From: Clostridium sp. CAG:780
GTDB taxonomy: Bacteria > Bacillota > Clostridia > TANB77 > CAG-508
Assembly: GCA_000434195.1 (NCBI GenBank)
Contig: HF994471.1
Span: 1 to 64,000 of the forward strand
DNA: 64,000 bases
Direction: 5' to 3'
Each line of letters opens with the position of its first letter. Within the stretch, counting starts at the first letter, position 1. Under the pieces are notes generated by a model. The model made no database searches. It was not told the DNA's origin and saw only the letters and a program-made list of their open reading frames with translations. Both the position numbers and the translations under genes were made by a program. This document shows positions 37,096 through 46,676 of this stretch, one piece after another.

Positions 37096-37413
37096 TTAGT
37101 CTACAAAATCAAATTCATCTTTGAATTTTTCTTTAAACATTTCAAATACTTTGTTTAATGTTTCTTCGTCTTCTACACTTACATAAGATTCTTCATTTTC
37201 ATTTTCTGTATCTTCTACTTGTAGTATTACGACTTCTCCTGGTTCTTCTCCGTGTTTGTCTTCTGCTGGTAGTAGTACAACATATTGTTCATTATCTAAC
37301 TCTATTAAATCTAGGAATTCAAATCTTACTTCTTTTCCTTCCTCATCGTTTAATATTATCATGTTATCATCTAATTCCTCGTTTACATTGTTTGGTGTCT
37401 TTTCGTCACTCAT
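37096..37413 (-). CDS. DUF1292 (YrzB-like) protein
   Basis: 105 residues, very acidic, soluble. Contains the DUF1292 core of a beta-rich segment (NMIILNDEEGKEVRFEFLDLIELD then QYVVLLPAE) and a helical acidic end. In Firmicutes it occurs downstream of the ireB-ruvX pair, as here. Function is unknown. Starts after AAGGAGAATA. Confidence 0.9.
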   Translation of the reverse strand: MSDEKTPNNVNEELDDNMIILNDEEGKEVRFEFLDLIELDNEQYVVLLPAEDKHGEEPGEVVILQVEDTENENEESYVSVEDEETLNKVFEMFKEKFKDEFDFVD

Positions 37414-37513
37414 ATTATTCTCCTTTCAATACTTTACTTTATTTTGTTTTGTATTTCTACAAATAGTAAAATCACTTATTTTATACTATTATCTTTCAAT
37501 TTTGTCAATATAT

Positions 37514-37936
37514 TCAATTATTTTTATTTATTTTCATGTACGATTCTAAAATGTACACTGCTGAAATGGTATCTACTATATCACGTTTTTTATGCTTGTT
37601 GATGTTTAAAAAGTTCATTGTTTTGTGTGCTTCCACTGTTGTAAGTCTTTCATCAATTCTCACGATTTTAACTTTGTTGAATTTGCATTGTAGTTTGTGA
37701 ATAAATTTTTCTGTTACTTCAGCTCTTTCTGTTTTAGTTCCATTCATGTTTATAGGCATCCCTATTGCTATTGTATCTATTTCATATTGATTTAATATTT
37801 CTTCTAATCTTTTTAATACGATTTTGTCATTGCCTTGATGATGTATCGTTTCCAACCCTTGAGCTGTATAACCTAACGGATCTGTAATTGCTAGTCCAAC
37901 TCTTGCATCTCCATAATCTATTCCTAATGTTCTCAT
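37514..37936 (-). CDS. ruvX: Holliday junction resolvase-like RuvX/YqgF
   Basis: 140 residues. RNase H-fold nuclease implicated in pre-16S rRNA processing or Holliday junctions. Visible: LGIDYGDARVGLAITDP (first catalytic Asp), AIGMPINMNGT, and DERLTT with the distal catalytic acid. Its ATG lies directly next to the ireB stop, the usual order. Confidence 0.95.
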   Translation of the reverse strand: MRTLGIDYGDARVGLAITDPLGYTAQGLETIHHQGNDKIVLKRLEEILNQYEIDTIAIGMPINMNGTKTERAEVTEKFIHKLQCKFNKVKIVRIDERLTTVEAHKTMNFLNINKHKKRDIVDTISAVYILESYMKINKNN

Positions 37937-38191
37937 TTATTTTTCCAATCCTATATATGTTTTTACCATTTCTTCTAATAGTTCATCTCTTTCTATTTGT
38001 CTTATTAGGTTTCTTGCATTATTATGACTTGTTATATATGTTGGATCTCCTGAAAGAATGTAACCAACTATTTGGTTGATTGGGTTATAACCTTTTTCTG
38101 TTAGTGCTTTGTAAACTTCTTTCAAAATTTCTCTTGTTCTTGCATTTTTTTCTTTTTCCACATTAAAGCTAACTGTCTCGTCTGTAACCAT
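37937..38191 (-). CDS. ireB: IreB-family regulatory phosphoprotein
   Basis: 84 residues, full-length match with the IreB/YrzL (DUF965) family: [10 protein letters not shown], then [29 protein letters not shown]. In Enterococcus faecalis IreB is phosphorylated at N-terminal Thr residues by the kinase IreK and influences cephalosporin tolerance; Thr3 and Ser8 are candidate sites here by inference. It precedes ruvX without a gap. Confidence 0.95.
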   Translation of the reverse strand: MVTDETVSFNVEKEKNARTREILKEVYKALTEKGYNPINQIVGYILSGDPTYITSHNNARNLIRQIERDELLEEMVKTYIGLEK

Positions 38192-38200
38192 AAAAACCTC

Positions 38201-39298
38201 CTATAAATAATTTATATTGCTCTCTGTTGGATTTGCCATGTCTAGATATTCCTCTAGTCGTTTTGTAACTCCAACAAGTGCTGTTCCTTTGTAATATCTT
38301 GCTAAAGCAATGTTAATCTTTGGTGAAACTATTGTTTTTTCTCCTTTGTAGTCTTCTGCTGTTTCTATTTCTAATGCTTCTACTTTTTCTTTAATTGTTT
38401 TCATGAAGTCGCCTACTGCTTCTTCTTCCACTCCAGAGAACACTATTGCAAATTTTGGTCCCATATATCTAACAAATAAATATTCTGGTGACAAATCTCC
38501 TTTTATGGCTTTGCATATTTGGTTTATTACTCTATCTCCAGTTTTTCTGCTATATGTTTCATTTATATCTACTAAGTTTATTATTTTATATAGGCATACA
38601 GTTGATGTTGTATACTGGTCTATTGTCTTTTTTCCATCCGCATATAGGAACTCTGCTGTTTTTAGTTCTGAGTATTTGTCGTCATTTACAATTCTCTCTA
38701 TTATAGATTGGTTTTCAACAGTTTTTAATACTGATACTATGTTATTTTTAACAACTTCTAGAACAGTGGTATCTACATTGTCATATTCGTGTGGTAAATT
38801 TCCTTCTATTATCCAGTATCCAATATATACGTTATCTATATATAAAGGAAAGAACATGGCTGACTTTGCTCTTGCAAATTCCATCTTTTGATATGGAAGC
38901 TTTACTCCTTCATTATTTACCGTTATATATTTTGAAATTCCAGTCTCTATACTGTCTTTGAATATTGGTTCTGATTGTAATGTTTTTAGAGCTGACCAAT
39001 GTTTTTCTGCTACGTTTGTTGCTTTTATAACATATTCGGCACCATTGTAAACCACAATGGTGGAATATTTTATTTTATATTTTTCAATTAAAATGTCATT
39101 TATCTTTTTTAACTTTTCATCTACACTTGAGGTTTCGCTAATAGTATTTATAAAGTCTTGTAACACATTTAAATTTACTATTTGTTGATTTATATTGTTA
39201 AATGCTTGTATTTTTTTATGAATTGACATGTTGTATAAAACTAGTCCTACTATTATTGCTACTAGTAGTAGAATAACTCCTATTATTGTCGCTGACAA
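38201..39298 (-). CDS. Membrane-anchored GAF-like protein with degenerate GGDEF domain
   Basis: 365 residues. An N-terminal membrane helix (4-24), a helical linker, a GAF-like sensor domain (about 45-195), then a GGDEF-fold domain (about 215-350). The signature reads YMGPKFAI where active diguanylate cyclases have GGDEF, so Gly-Gly-Asp-Glu is lost and catalysis is unlikely. It may bind GTP or c-di-GMP or act as a scaffold. The gene starts with TTG at 39298, supported by GAGGTGAT 5 bases upstream. It follows the TadZ-like gene by 25 bases. Confidence 0.75.
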   Translation of the reverse strand: MSATIIGVILLLVAIIVGLVLYNMSIHKKIQAFNNINQQIVNLNVLQDFINTISETSSVDEKLKKINDILIEKYKIKYSTIVVYNGAEYVIKATNVAEKHWSALKTLQSEPIFKDSIETGISKYITVNNEGVKLPYQKMEFARAKSAMFFPLYIDNVYIGYWIIEGNLPHEYDNVDTTVLEVVKNNIVSVLKTVENQSIIERIVNDDKYSELKTAEFLYADGKKTIDQYTTSTVCLYKIINLVDINETYSRKTGDRVINQICKAIKGDLSPEYLFVRYMGPKFAIVFSGVEEEAVGDFMKTIKEKVEALEIETAEDYKGEKTIVSPKINIALARYYKGTALVGVTKRLEEYLDMANPTESNINYL

Positions 39299-39323
39299 AA
39301 AGTATCACCTCATTTTTCGTTTT

Positions 39324-41822
39324 TTAAAAATTATTTCTCATTTTGTTTAATGTTTCGTTCATGCTACTGTTGAACGTTTGATTTTTCTTGTTATAATCAT
39401 TATAGTTCTTGTCTTGAACTTTTCTTTGTCCCCCTGCTATTAGTGGATATACCATATCTCCTAATTTATTTAATGCTTCTAAGAACATTTTTGAATAGCC
39501 ATTTAGTGAGATTTCGCAATCAACCATTCTTTCTAGATATTTTGCATATGTTTGTGTTTCAAATGGTATTGTTGTATATCTTACTTTGTCTTTATCAAAT
39601 AGTGTGTTGATATATGTTGATGCAGGATCATTATAACAAGATATTCCTCCAATTATTAATTGGTCTGTTAGTTTTCTTAAGCTTAATGCTTTGTTTATTA
39701 CTATTCTTAGTTTGTTTTGGTCTAGTATATTTCTATATTTTAGTTCATTTAAGAATAGTGTTAATGGTTGAATTGTTAGTATGTCATATGTTTGAACTAA
39801 ATATAGTTCTTGTGCTTTTGCAAAGTAGTTGATGTTTGTATTAAAATCACAATCTAATAATATTAAAGAATGATTTTTTACTAATGTTTCTAAAATATTT
39901 CCATAATCGTCATATTCTGAATCATCGTCTTTTGCAACATTTGTGTAGACTGTAAGATTTTTGTCTACTTGAATTCCCTCTGCAACTCCTCTTCTTAGTC
40001 CTTCTATACATCTAAATGCTCTATCTCTTAGGCTGTCCTCGTTTAATGTATAAATGTAATAAGAGTTCTTGTTTTTTGTAAGGTCTAAAATTGCTGTATT
40101 TATTCCTTTACTTGATAATAATGCCGCTAAGTTGTTTACTAGGAATGAAGTTCCATTTTTTGATGTTCCCACAAATGCTACTATTTTTTTGTCGCCTGTT
40201 AATAATGTTGATAGTCTGTCATTATCTTGGTAAATTGAGTTTTGTTCAACAGCTGCTGGGACATTATTAATATAATTATTTTGTGGTCTTTGGAAGTTGT
40301 TTGTTTCTGGCCTAATTTGTTGACTTACTTGGTTGTTATTAACTTGTAAATCGTCTTCTTCGTTTTCCACTATTTTTGGAGGTTCTACAACTTCTTCGTC
40401 ATCCTCATCAAATCCTGGCAATATTGTGGCTTTTTCTTGTTCTTCTTTGTTTGCCACGATTTCTTCATCTTCTTCATCTAATAAGCCTGGTAATATTCCA
40501 GTATTTTCTTCTGGTTGTTCTTTTTCTTCTTCAAATCCTGGTAGAGTAGTGGCTTCTTCTTTTTCATCCTCATTTTCATCAGACATATTGAACAAGTCTA
40601 CTTCTTCTTGTTTCTCCTCTTGTGGTTCTTCTACTATTTTTTTAGGTCTGCCTCTACCTTTTTTTACTTTATTCTTTTCTTCTTCAAGCTCTTCAGGTGT
40701 TTTTTCTTTCTTAGGTCTGCCCCTGCCTTTTTTAACAGGTTCAGCTGTTTGTTCTTCTATGTCGTCTATCTTGTTAGCAACATCTACTGTTGCTAATCTC
40801 TTATCTAATTCCTCTTCTATGCTATTTTTGGTCTCATTTTTTATTTCCGGTTCAAGTCTAGGTAATGTTTCTTCTATTTGAGGTTCTATTATCTTTTCTA
40901 CCTTAGGCTCTTGAATTTCTGGTTGCTGTGGAACTTCTGGTTTTGTATATGCTTTTCTTACATCTTGCATGTTTATTGTAGAAGGTATTACAACCGGTTT
41001 TGTAAGTCTTGATTTTTGAAGTTCTTTGTCTATTAAGTCTATTTTGTTTCCTCTTGAATTTGATATACTTTTTGTTGTATATTTGTTATTTTCTTGTCTT
41101 CTTTGTGCTGCTACTTGTCCTTTTACACTTCCTATCATTACTTGTTGGTATTTAGGGCTTCTCTCTTCTAGAACTGCTCTAACATTTAGAGGCAAAAATT
41201 TTGTAATAAGTTTTAATTGTGTATCAGTATACTGTTCTGCTATGTCATTAAAACTTTCTACATATTTTTCTTCGTCTTTTCCTAATTTTCTGTAATGTTT
41301 GATTATGTTTTGTATTTCTGTTTCACTAACACTGTCTGGGTCTACTAGTTGATAATCAACATCTTCTGCTTCAATTCTGTAATATGCTTTTGCTTCTTTT
41401 TTTGTACGAGGTTGCGCTATTAATTTACAAACATTTTCTATACTTCTGTCTTGTCCTAATAACACGTTATATATTCCTATTCCAAATAGTTTAACCAGAA
41501 TAGCACTACCTTTTTCTCGTCTATCTGCACCTATAAGGATAATAGGAATATCTCCTTCTCTGCTATTTGAAGCCTCGTCACTTATACTATCAAGTTTATC
41601 AAATAAGAAATTATCGATAACCTCATAGTTGTTATTTGCATATGGCTCTAAATCTTCTCCTATGACGATTCTGTCATAAGATTTATCTTTTTGTAATTCT
41701 TTTATTATCGCATTGAAAAAATATACATTTTTACATGAAATTATTTCTTTATACATCATTTGATATTTTTTTATGATGGCTGTCGAAACTTTTTCATTAT
41801 TTACAGCGAATAAAACTTTCAT
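39324..41822 (-). CDS. TadZ/CpaE-like protein with AT-hooks and a disordered acidic middle
   Basis: 832 residues. Residues 1-140 resemble a receiver fold (MKVLFAVNNEKVS start, IVIGEDLEP strand), lacking a typical phosphoacceptor site. Residues about 270-540 are disordered, with two AT-hooks KKGRGRPKK (364-372 and 387-395) and three short acidic-flanked [TI]LPG[FL] motifs (near 426, 443 and 467). Residues about 540-800 form a MinD/ParA/CpaE-like ATPase with Walker-A-like VGTSKNGTSFLVNN (551-564), in which the catalytic Lys is replaced, and the LLDCDFN strand. CpaE/TadZ proteins place Tad pili at the pole. Link to the pilin operon at 57-64 kb is inference. Ribosome binding site GGAGGGG. Confidence 0.72.
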   Translation of the reverse strand: MKVLFAVNNEKVSTAIIKKYQMMYKEIISCKNVYFFNAIIKELQKDKSYDRIVIGEDLEPYANNNYEVIDNFLFDKLDSISDEASNSREGDIPIILIGADRREKGSAILVKLFGIGIYNVLLGQDRSIENVCKLIAQPRTKKEAKAYYRIEAEDVDYQLVDPDSVSETEIQNIIKHYRKLGKDEEKYVESFNDIAEQYTDTQLKLITKFLPLNVRAVLEERSPKYQQVMIGSVKGQVAAQRRQENNKYTTKSISNSRGNKIDLIDKELQKSRLTKPVVIPSTINMQDVRKAYTKPEVPQQPEIQEPKVEKIIEPQIEETLPRLEPEIKNETKNSIEEELDKRLATVDVANKIDDIEEQTAEPVKKGRGRPKKEKTPEELEEEKNKVKKGRGRPKKIVEEPQEEKQEEVDLFNMSDENEDEKEEATTLPGFEEEKEQPEENTGILPGLLDEEDEEIVANKEEQEKATILPGFDEDDEEVVEPPKIVENEEDDLQVNNNQVSQQIRPETNNFQRPQNNYINNVPAAVEQNSIYQDNDRLSTLLTGDKKIVAFVGTSKNGTSFLVNNLAALLSSKGINTAILDLTKNKNSYYIYTLNEDSLRDRAFRCIEGLRRGVAEGIQVDKNLTVYTNVAKDDDSEYDDYGNILETLVKNHSLILLDCDFNTNINYFAKAQELYLVQTYDILTIQPLTLFLNELKYRNILDQNKLRIVINKALSLRKLTDQLIIGGISCYNDPASTYINTLFDKDKVRYTTIPFETQTYAKYLERMVDCEISLNGYSKMFLEALNKLGDMVYPLIAGGQRKVQDKNYNDYNKKNQTFNSSMNETLNKMRNNF

Positions 41823-41826
41823 TAGT

Positions 41827-42228
41827 TTAACCCCTCCAACCTTTTACTACTATTGCGAAAACAAGTGGTAATACTTGGCATATTACAACTAGTGTAATAC
41901 TTGCAATCATTAGTCCAAAGCCTTTATCTCTTACGTCTAATTTTTTTAGTCCTATAATGTATTGATATATTGCAGCTATTATGATTGTTACAAATCCAAA
42001 TGGTATACTATAAATTCTTACTTTATTTAGTAAAAATGCTGTTAATCCGTATGAATCTGATCCATATGCATTTCTATAATCTTCTAGAGTTTTTAACTCT
42101 TTGTCTTTAATTTCTATTAATTTACCTGTTGCTGTTTGTTCTACTTCTCTAGTTTCATTTGCTGCATATACTGTTACGCTCGCGAACATACAAATAACTA
42201 TAGATATAATTGCAATTATTTTCTTCAT
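41827..42228 (-). CDS. Small exported two-helix membrane protein, VirB2/TrbC-like
   Basis: 133 residues with a signal peptide (cut probably after VYA), a polar segment and two membrane helices (about 70-92 and 103-127) ending in a short basic tail. This resembles the layout of VirB2/TrbC-type pilins and some Clostridia-specific membrane proteins; sequence identity to a family cannot be claimed. The gene precedes the TadZ-like gene by 4 bases, so the two are coupled. Confidence 0.5.
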   Translation of the reverse strand: MKKIIAIISIVICMFASVTVYAANETREVEQTATGKLIEIKDKELKTLEDYRNAYGSDSYGLTAFLLNKVRIYSIPFGFVTIIIAAIYQYIIGLKKLDVRDKGFGLMIASITLVVICQVLPLVFAIVVKGWRG

Positions 42229-42290
42229 ATAACTAACCCTTTCTATTTTTTCTATTAAATATCATTCATGTAATATTTTACACTAGAATG

Positions 42291-42323
42291 AAAAAAATAG
42301 CAAGGAAATACTTGCTATTTTTT
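42291..42323. terminator. Terminator after mutS
   Basis: AAAAAATAGCAAG (42292-42304) pairs with CTTGCTATTTTTT (42311-42323), a perfect 13-bp stem with 6-base loop. On the minus strand the stem itself ends in T residues. It closes the miaB-mutS unit ahead of the VirB2-like gene. Confidence 0.9.
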
Positions 42324-42363
42324 AAATATTTTTAATATTTTTTATTATTTTGTTGTTTTTTCA

Positions 42364-44976
42364 CTATTTTAGGTCTTCTTTTATTTTTACAAGCGTATTT
42401 AATGCGTCTATCGGCGTTAATTCGTTTATATTTATTTTATCTAGTTCGTGTGCAATTTCTGCTAATTTAAAGTTGTACATATCAAGCTGTCCTGAAACTT
42501 GTTTGCTCGATTCTTTTTCTGCTTTTTTATTTGTTAACACATTTTTTCTTTCTATTGATTTTAGTATTTCATTTGCTCTTTGTGTTACAACCTTTGGAAC
42601 TCCTGCAAGTCTTGCAACATGGACTCCATAGCTTTCGTCAGTTCCACCTGTAACTATTTTTCTTAAGAAGATTACATCTTCTCCCTTTTCTTTTACAGCA
42701 ATTGAGTAATTTTTAACTCCTTCTAATTTATCTTCTAGTCCTGTTAGCTCGTGATAATGAGTTGCAAATAATGTTTTTGCACCACACTTTTCTTTATCTT
42801 CTATGTATTCTGCTACTGCCCAAGCTATTGAAAGTCCATCATATGTAGATGTTCCTCTCCCTATTTCATCAAGTATAACTAAGCTATTGCCTGTTGCTTC
42901 TTTCAAGATATTTGCAACTTCCATCATTTCTACCATAAATGTACTTTGACCCATGCTTAAGTCATCAGACGCTCCAACTCTTGTAAATATTTTATCAACT
43001 ATTCCTATATGAGCAGATGTTGCTGGCACAAAACTTCCAATTTGAGCCATTAGTGTTATTAATGCTACTTGTCTCATGTATGTTGATTTACCAGCCATAT
43101 TTGGCCCTGTTATTATTGATAATCTGTTTTCATCTTTGTCCATATAAGTGTCATTAGCCACAAAACTTCCTGCTGGAAGCATTTTTTCTATTACTGGATG
43201 TCTTCCATCTTTTACGTCTATAATTCCGCTATTATCAACTTGTGGCATACAGTAGTTTAGGTCTTCTGCAACAGTTGCAAAAGATGCTAAAACGTCTAGT
43301 TTTGATATTACCATTGCAGATTTTTGTATTCTTTGTATTTGAGATTTTATTTGCTCTCTTATTTGCGTAAATAATTTATATTCTAACGATACTACCTTTT
43401 CTTCTGCTCCTAAAATTTTGCTTTCTAGTTCTTTTAGTTCTTCTGTGATATATCTTTCTCCACCAGTTAGTGTTTGTTTTCTTATATATCTATCTGGAAC
43501 TAATGATAAGTTTGACTTTGTAACTTCTATGTAGTATCCAAACACCTTATTATAGCCTATCTTTAGGCCTTTTATTCCTGTTTGTTCTTTCTCTGTTGCT
43601 TCTAGTTTTGCAAGCCAAGTTCTTCCGTCAGTCATTGCTGTTTTTAGTTCATCTATTTCTGGATCATATCCAAGTTTTATTATTCCACCTTCTGTTACGC
43701 TAATTGGTGGGTCTTCTATTATTGCATTTTCGATTAATGTATATATGTCCTCTAGTTCATCTAAATCTTGGTACAAATTTTGTAGCATATGTGATTTTGA
43801 ATTCTCAATTAACTTTTTAATTTCTGGTAATTTCTTAGCAGATGCTTTTAATGAGTTTAAATCTCTTGCATTTGCACTTCCATACGATACTTTTCCAGCT
43901 AATCTTTCTATATCGTAAACTCCTTTTAAGCTAGATACAAGCTCTCCTCTCATCATCACATCTTCTTTTAATTCTTTTACTGCATCTAGTCTATTATTTA
44001 CTTCAAACACATCTATTAAAGGATCCGAAATCCATCTTCTTAAGAGTCTTCCTCCCATAGATGTTGCAGTCTTATCTAGCACCCATAAAAGAGTTCCTTT
44101 TTTCGATTTATCTCTTAGTTTTTCTGTTAATTCTAGGTTTCTTCTTGCATTGATGTCTAATGCCATATATTTTGTTATCGTGTATATTATAATCTTGTTT
44201 ATGTGTTCTAACTTTGTTTTCTGTGTATCTTCTATGTATTGTATAAGTCCGTTTATTGCAGATACAGCAAATAATCTTTGTTCTAGGTCTTTTAGTTTTT
44301 CTCCATTGTCACAAAGTATTTCATATTGATTATAAAGATTATCTATTTCTTCACTAAATTTTTCTTCTTCCTCTGTCGAAATATATACATCAAATCTTTC
44401 TTTTATTTTGCTTATTTCTTCACTGCAATTATAAAGCATTTCATTTGCTATGATTTCAGATGGTGCATATCTTGATATTTCATCAAGTAATCTTTCAAAA
44501 TTATTTTCTTCCTTTATTTCTGATGCGTAAAAATCTCCTGTTGATATATCACATACAGCAATTCCAAAGAATACTCCTTTTTGAAATATGCTCATTATAT
44601 AATTATTTCTTTTTTCTTCTAAAAGATTTGTTTCTGTTACTGTTCCAGGTGTTACTATTCTTATTACATCTCTTTTTACTATTCCTTTTGCTTGTTTTGG
44701 ATCTTCTAGTTGCTCACATATTGCAACTTTGTGTCCATTGCTAACAAGTCTTGATATATAGTTTTCTGCAGCATGATAAGGAATTCCACACATTGGAGCT
44801 CTTTGCTCTTGCCCACAATCTTTTCCTGTTAATGTTAATTCTAGTTCTCTTGAAACATTTATAGCATCATCAAAAAACATTTCATAGAAATCGCCTAATC
44901 TATAAAACAAAATACAGTCTTTATATTTTTCCTTTGTTTCAAGATAATGTTGCATCATTGGTGAATATTCTGCCAT
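42364..44976 (-). CDS. mutS: DNA mismatch repair protein MutS
   Basis: 870 residues, full length. Recognises mismatches and loops and starts repair. N-terminal mismatch-binding stretch with GDFYEMF (Phe-x-Glu reader), connector and lever domains, Walker A GPNMAGKST, Walker B in LVILDEIGRGTST, and the ATHYHEL stretch. It starts 1 base after the miaB stop; this miaB-mutS order is widespread in Clostridia. Confidence 0.98.
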   Translation of the reverse strand: MAEYSPMMQHYLETKEKYKDCILFYRLGDFYEMFFDDAINVSRELELTLTGKDCGQEQRAPMCGIPYHAAENYISRLVSNGHKVAICEQLEDPKQAKGIVKRDVIRIVTPGTVTETNLLEEKRNNYIMSIFQKGVFFGIAVCDISTGDFYASEIKEENNFERLLDEISRYAPSEIIANEMLYNCSEEISKIKERFDVYISTEEEEKFSEEIDNLYNQYEILCDNGEKLKDLEQRLFAVSAINGLIQYIEDTQKTKLEHINKIIIYTITKYMALDINARRNLELTEKLRDKSKKGTLLWVLDKTATSMGGRLLRRWISDPLIDVFEVNNRLDAVKELKEDVMMRGELVSSLKGVYDIERLAGKVSYGSANARDLNSLKASAKKLPEIKKLIENSKSHMLQNLYQDLDELEDIYTLIENAIIEDPPISVTEGGIIKLGYDPEIDELKTAMTDGRTWLAKLEATEKEQTGIKGLKIGYNKVFGYYIEVTKSNLSLVPDRYIRKQTLTGGERYITEELKELESKILGAEEKVVSLEYKLFTQIREQIKSQIQRIQKSAMVISKLDVLASFATVAEDLNYCMPQVDNSGIIDVKDGRHPVIEKMLPAGSFVANDTYMDKDENRLSIITGPNMAGKSTYMRQVALITLMAQIGSFVPATSAHIGIVDKIFTRVGASDDLSMGQSTFMVEMMEVANILKEATGNSLVILDEIGRGTSTYDGLSIAWAVAEYIEDKEKCGAKTLFATHYHELTGLEDKLEGVKNYSIAVKEKGEDVIFLRKIVTGGTDESYGVHVARLAGVPKVVTQRANEILKSIERKNVLTNKKAEKESSKQVSGQLDMYNFKLAEIAHELDKININELTPIDALNTLVKIKEDLK

Positions 44977-44977
44977 C

Positions 44978-46387
44978 TTATTTTTCTCCTTTTAAATACC
45001 ACATATGTTCTGATACGATTTTTAAGTCTATTATTTTTCCTATCAAGTCTTCTGTTCCTTCAAAATTAACAACTTTATTAGTAGAAGTTCTTCCTGTAAG
45101 CATATTTTCGTTTGTTTTACTTTTTCCTTCTACTAGAACTTTTTGCATTGTTCCAACATATTTTTCATTATTTTTTTGTACTTGACTTTCTACTAATTTC
45201 TTTAGTCTATCAAATCTTTTATGTTTAATCTCTTCCGGAATTTGATCTTCCATTTTATCTGCTGGAGTTCCAACTCTTCTCGAATATATAAACATATAAA
45301 CTTGCTCAAAACAAATTTTATCTACTACATCAAGAGTATCCTCAAAATCTTCTTCTGTTTCTCCTGGGAACCCAACTATTATATCTGTTGAGAATACTAT
45401 TTCTGGTATTTCTTTTTTTATTTTTTGTGCCAATTCTAAATATTGTTCTTTTGTATATTTTCTATTCATCTTTTTTAGAACATTAGTACTTCCTGATTGA
45501 AGTGGTAAATGTATTATTTTGCACACTTTATCACAAGTTTTTATTGCTTCTATTACATCGTCTGTAAAATCCTTTGGATGAGGCGAAACAAATCTTATTC
45601 TTTCTATTCCTTCTATTTTATTTATCTCTTTCAAAAGTTTAGCAAAAGAATTTATTTCTCCTACATCTTCGCCTCTTTCTCTTTCGACTCTCATATACGA
45701 GTTAACATTTTGTCCAAGCAAAGTAATTTCTTTGTATCCCTCTTTTGCCAAACATTTTACCTCTGCTATGATATCTTCTGCTTTTCTGCTTCTTTCTCTT
45801 CCTCTTACATATGGAACTATGCAATACGTACAGAAATTATTGCAACCATTCATAATTAAGACAGAAGCTTTTATATTATCTTCTCTTTTTATCGGCAATC
45901 CTTCTATTACTTCTCCATCTATATCTAGTATATCTTCTATTCTTCCTTTATTTTGTATAACTTCATATACATCTTTTGGGAATGTATGTAATGTATGCGT
46001 TCCAAACACTATATCAAAAAATGGATAGCTCTTTTTTAGCTTTTCTACAATGTGTTTTTCTTGCATCATACAACCGCCAATGGCAATTATTGTACCATTG
46101 GCTTCTTTATACTTCTTTACTTCTCCTAGTTTACCAAACAACTTGTCTTCTGCATTTTCTCTAACACAACAAGTATTAAATATTATTAAATTTGCTTGAG
46201 AAATATCATCTGTTTTGGTATATCCCATCTGTTCCGCCATCCCCGCGATTTTTTCAGAATCGTTTTCATTTAGCTGGCATCCCATTGTTAATATTGAATA
46301 TTTTAAATTTTTTCCTGTATTTATTTTATTAACTTTTTCTGTGTAATTTTGTTCTTCCTCTTTTTGCATAATATGCTTACCTTCCAT
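44978..46387 (-). CDS. miaB: tRNA-2-methylthio-N6-dimethylallyladenosine synthase MiaB
   Basis: 469 residues. Radical-SAM enzyme that methylthiolates A37 in tRNA. N-terminal iron-sulfur site with Cys in GCQLNENDSE, NTCCVREN and GGCMMQE; the radical-SAM cluster CNNFCTYCIVPYVRGRE; and a TRAM domain at the C-terminus. The first ATG (46387) and a second ATG (46369, with GGAAGG 10 bases upstream) are both possible starts. Confidence 0.97.
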   Translation of the reverse strand: MEGKHIMQKEEEQNYTEKVNKINTGKNLKYSILTMGCQLNENDSEKIAGMAEQMGYTKTDDISQANLIIFNTCCVRENAEDKLFGKLGEVKKYKEANGTIIAIGGCMMQEKHIVEKLKKSYPFFDIVFGTHTLHTFPKDVYEVIQNKGRIEDILDIDGEVIEGLPIKREDNIKASVLIMNGCNNFCTYCIVPYVRGRERSRKAEDIIAEVKCLAKEGYKEITLLGQNVNSYMRVERERGEDVGEINSFAKLLKEINKIEGIERIRFVSPHPKDFTDDVIEAIKTCDKVCKIIHLPLQSGSTNVLKKMNRKYTKEQYLELAQKIKKEIPEIVFSTDIIVGFPGETEEDFEDTLDVVDKICFEQVYMFIYSRRVGTPADKMEDQIPEEIKHKRFDRLKKLVESQVQKNNEKYVGTMQKVLVEGKSKTNENMLTGRTSTNKVVNFEGTEDLIGKIIDLKIVSEHMWYLKGEK

Positions 46388-46501
46388 TTTCGTTCATTTT
46401 CTAACATTATATTACATTTTGTCTGAATTTTCAACAAAAAATATAAGAAAATTTTTTTAACCGGATTCCAAATTGTGACAAATTTTATTCTTTTTATGTT
46501 G

Positions 46502-46507
46502 TATAAT
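46502..46507 (+). promoter_or_regulatory. -10 element for the 43-residue peptide gene
   Basis: TATAAT, preceded by a TG two bases away. No -35 lies at the right distance; GTGACA (46475-46480) is 21 bases away, too far for a normal promoter. Confidence 0.4.
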
Positions 46508-46537
46508 TATGTTATTCCAAAAAAAGGAGGTGATTAT

Positions 46538-46669
46538 ATGAAATCTCCTAAACGCAGGAAGAAGAGTACAAAAAGACCTTTTAAGTTTTTACATAGTTTA
46601 CTTATTGTATCTAAGTATTTCTTAAAGATTGCTAAAGTACTCAAAGAACTTATCGATTTATTTCGATAA
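46538..46669 (+). CDS. Small highly cationic peptide, 43 residues
   Basis: Starts at the ATG at 46538 after a near-perfect AAAGGAGGTGAT ribosome binding site, one of the best in the window. The first 16 residues are rich in Lys and Arg (KRRKKSTKRP), and residues 17-43 form an amphipathic helix with Leu, Ile and Phe on one side and Lys on the other. It is a monocistronic unit: TATAAT upstream, strong terminator 8 bases downstream. Similar layouts are seen in small membrane toxins, antimicrobial peptides and ribosome-associated small basic proteins; which it is cannot be decided. Confidence 0.7.
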   Translation: MKSPKRRKKSTKRPFKFLHSLLIVSKYFLKIAKVLKELIDLFR

Positions 46670-46676
46670 AAAAAAC

